From assembly GCA_050185825.1 (NCBI GenBank), contig JBFWZA010000014.1, positions 62,001 to 126,000 of the forward strand: DNA of 64,000 nt, read 5' to 3'. Positions within the stretch are counted from its first letter, which is position 1. Every line of letters begins with the position of its first letter. This stretch comes from SZUA-309 sp050185825 (lineage in GTDB: Bacteria > Pseudomonadota > Gammaproteobacteria > Pseudomonadales > Azotimanducaceae). Shown piece by piece: positions 57,531 through 64,000 of the stretch. The position numbers were made by a program, and so were the translations under genes. The notes under the pieces are model-generated. The model did no database searches. It worked only from the letters and a program-made list of their open reading frames with translations, and was not told the DNA's origin.

Positions 57531-59780
57531 ATGAAAACAGGCGTGAACGCTGGCGTCGTGCTGGCGGCGTTCCTGACCGCAGTCATCCCGATGCTGGCGG
57601 CAGCCGCAGGGACTCCCGCCGGCTCCTGTCTGAAGCCGGAGACGGACCGGCCGACCATCGGGCTCGTGCTCGGCGGCGGTGGCGCCCGGGGCAGCGCCCA
57701 CATCGGGGTGATCCGGGTGCTGGAGGAGCTCAGGATTCCGGTGGACTGCGTGGCCGGAACCAGCATTGGCTCCCTGGTTGCGGCGCTGTATGCCACCGGC
57801 ATGACGGCCGACGAGCTCGAGGATGTGATGCTCGGGATGGATTGGGACGACCTCTTCGTGGACGATACCGACCGGGAGGATCAGCCCTATCGCCGCAAGA
57901 AGGACGACAACCTGGCGCTGTTCGGTCCCAAGCTCGGTATCGGTGAAGGCGCAGCCCTGCTCAAACCGGGTGTGATTGCCGGGCAGAAGGTCAGCTTCGT
58001 TTTCGAGAGCCTGATCAAGGAACGGGTGCAGACGGAGGACTTCGATGAGCTGCCCATTCCGTATCGGGCGATTGCCGCCGACATCGTGACATCGGACAAG
58101 GTCGTGATGAGTCGGGGCGATCTCGCGGTTGCCATGCGTGCCAGCATGTCGGTGCCGGGCGTGTTCGATCCGGTGGAGGTCGGGGATCATCTGCTGGTGG
58201 ACGGGGGCATCGTCGACAACGTGCCCGTGGACGTGGTCCGCGACATGGGTGCGGACGTGCTGATCGTGGTGGATGTGGGCAGTGGCCTCTCCGATCGGGA
58301 CGGGCTCACCACCTCACTCGACATCATCGGTCAGCTCGTGAACATGCTGGTCAACACCAACAGCCAGCAGCAACTCGCCACATTGACCGATCGGGACGTG
58401 CTGATCACGCCGCCGCTCGGCAAGGAGGTCGGCAGCGCCGACTTCGCCAAATCCGCGGAAGGCATCCGGATCGGCTTTCAGGCTGCCGACGGACAGCGGG
58501 CGGAGCTGGCGGCCCTGTCCGTACCGGAAGCCGAGTACGCAGCCTACAAGGCACGTCAGATCAGCCGACTTCAGCCGGACCCCGTCATCCGGTTCGTCCG
58601 GCTCGACAACCGGTCGCGATTCGACGACTCGGTCATCTGGCGGCATCTCAACATCGAGGAGGGAGCGCCGCTGGACGTCGAAGCCCTGGACGGGGATATC
58701 CGCCAGATCTATGCCCTTGGCTTCATGAAGCTCGTGCGCTACGAGGTCGTGCAGGAGAACGGCGAGAGCGGCATCATCGTGCATGCCGGCCAGGACGACC
58801 GCGGCACACACCTGCTGGAGTGGGGTCTCGACTACTACGGCGGGCGGGACATGAGCGAGGTCAACGTTCGTCTCGGCTATCTGAATACCGCGGTGGACGG
58901 CTACGGCAGTGAGCTTCGGGTGATCACCCAGGTCGGACAGGATCCGGGGCTTTTCGCCTATCTGTACAAATACCTCGATCCGCACCTGAAGATCTACCTG
59001 GAGCCGCGCCTGTCGCTCGAGCAGCAGGTGCTGACGACCTACGACGAAGACGGCAACGCGCTCACGCGTGATGAGATCAACCAGTACGGGGGTGCGATCA
59101 GCCTGGGCCGGGAGTTCGGCCTGGTGGCATCGGCGGCGGTCGGCGTCAGCCGCTTCACCGGTGACGTGAAGGTGAGGGTCGGGCCACCGGCGCAGGGCGG
59201 CTACGACTTCGATGGCGGTGAGGTTTTCGGGGTGTACTCACTCGACCGGATGGACGATCGCTACTTCCCTCGTCACGGCCTGTACGGTCGGGTGTACGTC
59301 GCGAGCTCCCAGGACTGGCTGGGCGCGGATGCGGAATACGATCAGCTCGAAACGGACGTATTCGGCGCCAGGACCTTCGGCCGCCACACGCTGGTGGGCG
59401 GGTTCCGCTATTACGAAACCTTCTCCGGTGAGGCACCGCTCTACGCTCAGTTCCGCGCAGGCGGCTTCGCGCACATGTCCGGGTATGCCCACAACGAGCT
59501 GGTGGGCTCGAATTTTTCCATGGTGCTCGGCAGTTACCGGTATCACTTTGCCGGCTCGGGACTGCTGCCGGCGTATGCCGGCTTCACGGTGGAATACGGC
59601 GGGGTCGCGGAAAGCGCGGGTGACATCTACGAGGACGGGCTGCTGAACGGCAGCGTCTTTCTCGGCTATCGATCACCCATCGGACCGCTCTACATCGGCC
59701 TGGCCGCCGCTGAAGGCGGCCGTGAGCAGTACTTCCTGCGCGTGGGTAACATCTTCGGCAGGTCGACGATCGGGCGCTAG
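57531..59780 (+). CDS. Type Vd secreted patatin-like phospholipase (PlpD-like)
   Basis: A 749-residue protein with a signal peptide (1-26), a patatin domain with the oxyanion loop GGGGARG (48-54), catalytic Ser78 in GTSIG and Asp224 in VDGG, then a POTRA-like segment (about 350-425) and a 16-stranded outer-membrane barrel of the BamA/D15 family that ends in a long beta stretch (SPIGPLYIGLAAAEGG...FGRSTIGR). This order is that of P. aeruginosa PlpD, where the enzyme is pushed to the surface by its own barrel. Substrate would be membrane phospholipids (family knowledge). It converges on the DUF3604 gene with a 4-nt gap. Confidence 0.9.
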   Translation: MKTGVNAGVVLAAFLTAVIPMLAAAAGTPAGSCLKPETDRPTIGLVLGGGGARGSAHIGVIRVLEELRIPVDCVAGTSIGSLVAALYATGMTADELEDVMLGMDWDDLFVDDTDREDQPYRRKKDDNLALFGPKLGIGEGAALLKPGVIAGQKVSFVFESLIKERVQTEDFDELPIPYRAIAADIVTSDKVVMSRGDLAVAMRASMSVPGVFDPVEVGDHLLVDGGIVDNVPVDVVRDMGADVLIVVDVGSGLSDRDGLTTSLDIIGQLVNMLVNTNSQQQLATLTDRDVLITPPLGKEVGSADFAKSAEGIRIGFQAADGQRAELAALSVPEAEYAAYKARQISRLQPDPVIRFVRLDNRSRFDDSVIWRHLNIEEGAPLDVEALDGDIRQIYALGFMKLVRYEVVQENGESGIIVHAGQDDRGTHLLEWGLDYYGGRDMSEVNVRLGYLNTAVDGYGSELRVITQVGQDPGLFAYLYKYLDPHLKIYLEPRLSLEQQVLTTYDEDGNALTRDEINQYGGAISLGREFGLVASAAVGVSRFTGDVKVRVGPPAQGGYDFDGGEVFGVYSLDRMDDRYFPRHGLYGRVYVASSQDWLGADAEYDQLETDVFGARTFGRHTLVGGFRYYETFSGEAPLYAQFRAGGFAHMSGYAHNELVGSNFSMVLGSYRYHFAGSGLLPAYAGFTVEYGGVAESAGDIYEDGLLNGSVFLGYRSPIGPLYIGLAAAEGGREQYFLRVGNIFGRSTIGR

Positions 59781-59784
59781 CCTG

Positions 59785-61740
59785 TTACCGGGGGGCGTAC
59801 CAGATCGGCGCCGTATAGCCGCGCTCCTGGATGGTCATGCGGGTGCCGGGTAGCGGCTCGGTGCCGTAGCGCGCCGCATCGTAGGCCGTCCAGCGAGGCG
59901 TGGGGATCTCCAGCACGCGCGCGTAGTAGAACGCCGCCTGCTCGGGATCGAATTCAGGATCCGTCCACACGGTGATGAGCTCGGTAGCGCCGATGGTGTT
60001 CGTGTAGGTGGCCCGCGCTACGTCCACCGAGCTGCCCACCGCCGGGACCTTGCCGTCCGTGCCGCGTTTGCGCGTATCCGGCGAGCTCCACACCACGTCG
60101 TAGACCTTTTCCTGAACCTGACCTTTGGCGTCCAGCCAGCCCTTGACCACCTGGATGCGGTCCAGGTTCGCGCCGAGCGGATCGCGCAGGGCGGCGACCA
60201 GGAAGTTCGGTGCTGCGGCGCTGCCGGGTGCGTTCGCGAGCTCGCCGCCCATGGGAACGCCCTTGGCATAGCCGACGTGTGCAGGCAGCCGGTCGTAGGC
60301 GTCTTCCGCAGTGAAGGTCCAGCCGCCGAAGAAGCGCACGACCATGCGTGAGCCCGTGGTGGCGTAGGTCTCGCGACGCTCCATGGCATCGAACAGCGCT
60401 TCACGGGTGTTGTCGGCTGCCCATACGGCAGCGTAGCCGGATGCGGCGACTTCCCAGTCCATGACCGTCACGCCGGTCTTCGGATTGCTGACGAACGTAT
60501 TGGTCATCCGCTCCGCGCTCGGCTCCTGAGGCGCGGTTTTGCCGAAGAAGTTCTCCTCCTCCATGGCGGCGAGACCGGTATGCGCGTCGCTCGAGCCGAT
60601 GAGTCCGAACTGATAGGGATTCGTGCCGAGCGACCTCGCGAGCTTGAGACCCGTCTTCAGCCCTTCCCGGGCATACTCGTACTGCAGCATGTCCTGGGTC
60701 TTGGCGACGGAGCCATCCAGGTTGCCCTTGTCCCAGAGCTCGAAGTTGGCGAACTCGTCATTGGGCGAGAGGTAAGGGTGGGACTCGCCCGTACCCTTGG
60801 TCTGGGTGACCTCGTACAGGCGTTCCCACTTCGCGCGCTCTGCGGCGTACTCGCGGGTCAGCTTCCTGCCGAAGGCCTCCACCGCCGGGAACATCCGGCC
60901 GTTGGAGAGATTACCGTTGTGCGCGATGGCCAGCACGTCGCCGCCGGTGGTCTGTTCGTAGTTCTCGAGCCACGCCCAGAGATCCAAGGGATTGTCGCTG
61001 CCGAGCGGCTTCATGGTGGTGAACGGCACCATCTGCGCGGCCTTGTCGGCGTTGTCCCGATAGACCACGTTCCGGTGCAGGTTGTTGCCGCCGGTGTTGG
61101 ATGTCCACTCGTAACCGATGAAGGCCGTGAAGCGCCCCGGCTCGTTGGCGTCCTCAGCCGCCTTGATGGTCTTCGCCCAGGCGTTCGAATAAGCCTTGGA
61201 GCCGGGCACGGGCATGATCTCCTTCGGCAGGGTGCCCGCACCGAATCCGGTGATGATCTGGATGGCGGCCTCGGCGCCTTGCCCCGAGTGGACCATGTCG
61301 TGCCACTTCCTGCCCTGGTCGTTGGCCATGATGGAGGGATCACCGCTGAAGATCAGGGGGAAGAAACCCATACCGTCGGAGTGGTCGGCCACCACCAGAA
61401 AATCCAGCGGCCGGGAGAGTCGCACCCGCTGGCCGCTGTTGGAGGTCACCTCTTCTCCCCGCGCGAAACGATAGGCGTCGTCCGGCGTCAGCCGCGCCCC
61501 GAAGGCACCCGCATCCATGGAGAAGGATGTGTGCAGATGCGTATCACCGAAGTACACCCGGGTAGGGATGCGGCTGCTGGTGTACGGGGAGTAGTCTGGC
61601 CGCTTGGGGAAGGCGCCGCTCACCTGTTCCGGTGTCGGTGGTGCGAGTCCTGGCGGATTGCCCTCGGCTGCGGAAGTGCTGCCCGCAAGCAGCGCGAAGG
61701 CCATCGCGGCGCAGGCCGCCATCGGATTGTTGCGTGTCAT
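59785..61740 (-). CDS. DUF3604 exported protein, PHP-like metal-dependent fold
   Basis: A 651-residue protein with a signal peptide (hydrophobic core then GSTSAAE). DUF3604 features: YFGDTHLHTSFSMDAG (metal-binding His pair), VVADHSDGMGF, FIGYEWTSN, and IGSSDAHTG further on. These are PHP-type metal ligands, pointing to a hydrolase, but no substrate is established for the family. It is followed upstream on the same strand by an outer-membrane barrel gene (gap 31 nt), which would be transcribed first, and converges on the patatin gene. Confidence 0.85.
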   Translation of the reverse strand: MTRNNPMAACAAMAFALLAGSTSAAEGNPPGLAPPTPEQVSGAFPKRPDYSPYTSSRIPTRVYFGDTHLHTSFSMDAGAFGARLTPDDAYRFARGEEVTSNSGQRVRLSRPLDFLVVADHSDGMGFFPLIFSGDPSIMANDQGRKWHDMVHSGQGAEAAIQIITGFGAGTLPKEIMPVPGSKAYSNAWAKTIKAAEDANEPGRFTAFIGYEWTSNTGGNNLHRNVVYRDNADKAAQMVPFTTMKPLGSDNPLDLWAWLENYEQTTGGDVLAIAHNGNLSNGRMFPAVEAFGRKLTREYAAERAKWERLYEVTQTKGTGESHPYLSPNDEFANFELWDKGNLDGSVAKTQDMLQYEYAREGLKTGLKLARSLGTNPYQFGLIGSSDAHTGLAAMEEENFFGKTAPQEPSAERMTNTFVSNPKTGVTVMDWEVAASGYAAVWAADNTREALFDAMERRETYATTGSRMVVRFFGGWTFTAEDAYDRLPAHVGYAKGVPMGGELANAPGSAAAPNFLVAALRDPLGANLDRIQVVKGWLDAKGQVQEKVYDVVWSSPDTRKRGTDGKVPAVGSSVDVARATYTNTIGATELITVWTDPEFDPEQAAFYYARVLEIPTPRWTAYDAARYGTEPLPGTRMTIQERGYTAPIWYAPR

Positions 61741-61771
61741 CTTACCCTCCCTGGTGCACGAATGCGTGTGG

Positions 61772-62596
61772 TCAGAACCCGGCGGTTACGTAAAGCACGG
61801 GGCCGTAGATATCGTTGTCCAGCCTGTTTTTGGTGTCCCCGTCATCCTCGGTCACCTTGACGCTCACGTACTGGTAACCGATACCCGCGCCGAAGTGCCG
61901 AACCGGTCGCCACTCGAAGTTGGCGCGTGCAGACAGCAGCTCGCCGTCGATGTCCTGGTAGTTCAGCGAGAACCAGCCGCCGGAGAATCCGAGATAGAAG
62001 TTGTCGCCGAACTGATGGCCGGCCCGCACCAGGAGGTTGGGCAGCGGAGCGGTCACCGTCACCGACTCGGCGCCGGAGTCCACGACCACCGGCTGGCCGT
62101 TGACGGTGCCGGTCAGCGTGAAGCCGATGCCGGTGTCGATGTCGGCGATGTGCAGACCCAGGCCGACGCCGACGTGGGTCTCGCCGGTGTTGATGAAGTC
62201 CCAGTGCAGGTCGACGATGTACAGATCCAGGTCGTAGTTGGACGTGAGGGTCGCGCTGGCGTCCCACTCGATGTCGCCGAAGTTGCCGTCTTCGGTTGCC
62301 GTCTCCGAGCCGCTGGAATCGAAGCTGGAGTAGCTCACGTCCAGCCCCCAGCTATCGAAGAACTGCCAGGACAGGCCGGCGTACAGCGTGCTCGACTTGT
62401 CGTCCAGGCCGAGATCGGAAAAATCCAGCGTGCGTTTCGGCCGGTCTTCCCGGGTGGAGGAGAGGGACACATCCGCCTTCTGCTCCATGCCACCCAGACG
62501 GAAGGTCAGGGTGTCGCCGAAGTAGGGTCTGTCGGCGAGGGCCTGGGCGGCGGGCAGGGCGAAGAGCATTGGGATCAACATCCGTGTAAGCGTCAT
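61772..62596 (-). CDS. Outer-membrane beta-barrel protein
   Basis: A 274-residue protein with a signal peptide (1-21, ending AQALA) and a sequence of alternating aromatic/hydrophobic strands with polar turns: DTLTFRLGGMEQKADVSL, STLYAGLSWQFF, DLDLYIVDLHWDF, THVGVGLGLHIAD, NFYLGFSGGWFSLN and a closing strand ending in Phe (VLYVTAGF), the usual signal for barrel assembly. About 10-12 strands, similar in size to OmpW/OmpX-like or acyloxyacyl-type barrels. It is first in an operon with the DUF3604 gene. Confidence 0.8.
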   Translation of the reverse strand: MTLTRMLIPMLFALPAAQALADRPYFGDTLTFRLGGMEQKADVSLSSTREDRPKRTLDFSDLGLDDKSSTLYAGLSWQFFDSWGLDVSYSSFDSSGSETATEDGNFGDIEWDASATLTSNYDLDLYIVDLHWDFINTGETHVGVGLGLHIADIDTGIGFTLTGTVNGQPVVVDSGAESVTVTAPLPNLLVRAGHQFGDNFYLGFSGGWFSLNYQDIDGELLSARANFEWRPVRHFGAGIGYQYVSVKVTEDDGDTKNRLDNDIYGPVLYVTAGF

Positions 62597-62681
62597 CAGA
62601 GGTCATCTCCAGTCTGGGGGACGTCCATTCTGCCACCGAAAGCGGCGAGGCGCGCTATGGGGACTTCACGTACCCGGGACG

Positions 62682-63566
62682 TCAGCCCCGGGCGCGCAGC
62701 GCCAGGTAGCCGCCGACGATGATGGCGGTCCCGCCCAGCACGGCGGAGACGTTCGGCACCTCGCCGAACAGCAGGAATGCGGCCAGTGCCGCCCAGATCA
62801 GGTTGGTGTACTCGAGCGGGGCGATGGCACCGGCGGGCGCATACCGGTAGGCCAGCACCACGCTGAAGTGAATGGCGCCGCCGCAGGTGCCTGCGACCAG
62901 AAACCAGAGCCAGTCGGCGGTGGCGGGCGGCACCCATTCGTCAATTGTCAGAACCAGCGCGATGAGGCCGCTCAGGGGCAGCGTGTAGAAGAGCATCACG
63001 GCCGGATTCTCGCGGGTGGCGAGCTGGCGGTTGGACAGGGACAGCAGCGCCCAGCAGAGCGCCGAGGCGAGCACGGACATCGCCCCCAGAGCGGGGCCGG
63101 ACAGGGGCTCGTCGAGACGGATACCCGGCACCCCGGGACCGATCATCAGCAGCACGCCGCCGAAGGCGGCGCCCACCCCGAGCCAGCGGTGCAGGCCGAT
63201 GTGCTCGCCCAGCAGGGGTCGTGCCAGCAGCACGATGAGCACCGGCGAGATGTAGGCGAGCAGCACCGCGGTCAGCAGTGGCAGCTCGGAGAGGGAATAG
63301 AAGAATCCGAAGTTGGCGCCCGCTGCGAGCAGCCCGCGATAACACTGCCAGCCCCAGCGGGGTGTGAGCAGCGAGCGGAGCCCACCCTGCAGGTGACAGA
63401 ACGCGAGCACCAGCGGCAGCGACAGGACGATCCGCAGCAGCACGATCTGCGCAGTGCCGTAGCTGCCGGCAACGGCCTTCACCGCCACGTCGACACAGGC
63501 GGCCATGAACATGGCCACGCACATCCAGGTGGCGCCGAGGCGCAGGCTGTCGGTTTGCGGGTGCAA
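62682..63566 (-). CDS. EamA/DMT-family transporter
   Basis: A 294-residue membrane protein with ten hydrophobic helices in two EamA repeats (e.g. LLTAVLLAYISPVLIVLLARPLLGE in the first and IAPLEYTNLIWAALAAFLLFGE in the second). Drug/metabolite exporters of this class move small molecules or amino-acid-like compounds; the substrate cannot be told. The start is TTG at 63566, 15 nt after the cueR stop on the same strand, but this may be chance. Confidence 0.85.
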   Translation of the reverse strand: MHPQTDSLRLGATWMCVAMFMAACVDVAVKAVAGSYGTAQIVLLRIVLSLPLVLAFCHLQGGLRSLLTPRWGWQCYRGLLAAGANFGFFYSLSELPLLTAVLLAYISPVLIVLLARPLLGEHIGLHRWLGVGAAFGGVLLMIGPGVPGIRLDEPLSGPALGAMSVLASALCWALLSLSNRQLATRENPAVMLFYTLPLSGLIALVLTIDEWVPPATADWLWFLVAGTCGGAIHFSVVLAYRYAPAGAIAPLEYTNLIWAALAAFLLFGEVPNVSAVLGGTAIIVGGYLALRARG

Positions 63567-63581
63567 CGGGTAGCCGGTGAT

Positions 63582-63974
63582 TCAGTTGGGCCCGTGCGCC
63601 AGGTCGTCGAGGATCGGGCAGTCGGGGCGCGCGTCGCCGTGGCAGTGTTCCGCCAGATGTTTGAGGGTGTCGCGCATGGCGGCAAGCGCCGCCATCCGGA
63701 CCTCGATCTCCCGGACCTTCTCCGTGGCGATGCGCTTCACGTCGGCCGATGCCCGGTGCCGGTCGTCGTAGAGGGAAAGCAGCTCCCGGCATTCGTCGAT
63801 GGAGAACCCCAGGCTCCTCGCCCGCTGCAGGAACGCCAGCCGGTGAAGGTGCCGTTCGCCGTAGCTGCGGTAGCCGTTGCCGCCGCGCTCGGCGCTCACC
63901 AGGCCGATGTCCTCGTAGTAGCGGATGGTTTTCGCGGGCAGGCCCGTGGCCTTCGCCGCTTCGCCGATGTTCAT
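63582..63974 (-). CDS. cueR: MerR-family copper-responsive regulator CueR
   Basis: A 130-residue MerR-type activator. The N-terminal helix-turn-helix MNIGEAAKATGLPAKTIRYYEDIGL is typical; the dimerisation helix follows, and a metal loop with CHGDARPDC (two Cys separated by seven residues) matches the Cu(I)/Ag(I) site of CueR. Length fits (E. coli 135). The expected target copper ATPase is probably beyond the right edge of the window. Confidence 0.92.
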   Translation of the reverse strand: MNIGEAAKATGLPAKTIRYYEDIGLVSAERGGNGYRSYGERHLHRLAFLQRARSLGFSIDECRELLSLYDDRHRASADVKRIATEKVREIEVRMAALAAMRDTLKHLAEHCHGDARPDCPILDDLAHGPN

Positions 63975-64000
63975 GGTGCTTCCTCTTTCAGAGCTCGACG

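Overview
This 64 kb window is a contiguous, gene-dense, high-GC chromosomal segment. Gene content and order point to a gammaproteobacterium: the run gyrA-serC-pheA-hisC-tyrA-cmk-rpsA-ihfB, the rnf-nth cluster next to metG/apbC, purM-(DUF2066)-hda, and scpA-scpB-rluB all recall Pseudomonas/Xanthomonas-type layouts. Start codons are often GTG or TTG. No rRNA, tRNA, IS element, prophage or CRISPR array was seen. I cannot name the genus.

Layout. 0-2.7 kb: grxD, rnt, an unknown zinc-ribbon protein, murI. 2.7-9 kb (minus strand): metG followed by a compact rnfA-B-D-G-E-nth operon in which RnfB is fused to the C-terminal ferredoxin part of RnfC and no separate rnfC exists. 9-12.6 kb: apbC, a cytoplasmic CadC-like/TPR regulator with a TTG start behind a ribosome-site hairpin, and a small secreted protein. 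12.7-14.5 kb: dcd (dCTP deaminase) interrupted by a 375-residue HNH-containing intein, the one clear mobile element. 14.5-20.2 kb: purM, DUF2066 protein, CDP-alcohol phosphatidyltransferase, hda, a MurG-like transferase, serA. 20.3-24.4 kb: mnmC with a minisatellite, a mercaptopyruvate-type sulfurtransferase, a fatty-acid desaturase preceded by four 14-bp repeats. 24.5-29.7 kb (minus): argS, membrane-anchored cold-shock protein, cyclophilin, pdxJ, a YgiM-like SH3 protein, yciB. 29.8-34.4 kb (plus): yciO, trpS, scpA, scpB, rluB. 34.4-37.3 kb (minus): yciK, ubiG, mtaD. 37.4-48.8 kb (plus): gyrA through lapA-lapB, i.e. DNA topology, serine and aromatic amino acids, translation, and LPS assembly control.

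The right end (48.9-64 kb) is more accessory: a ComEA-like HhH protein, a TcuA-like flavoprotein divergent from an alcohol dehydrogenase/thioesterase/lipoprotein operon, a block of exported proteins with peptidase or transglutaminase-like folds (HExxH-TPR protein, small secreted partner, BTLCP cysteine protease, transglutaminase-TPR lipoprotein), a type Vd patatin autotransporter, a DUF3604 protein paired with an outer-membrane barrel, a DMT exporter and CueR.

The observations most worth following up are the RnfB-RnfC fusion without an NADH-binding module, the active-site-inserted Dcd intein, and the exported peptidase/transglutaminase block. Starts were re-chosen wherever the longest reading frame ran into clearly non-coding upstream sequence.
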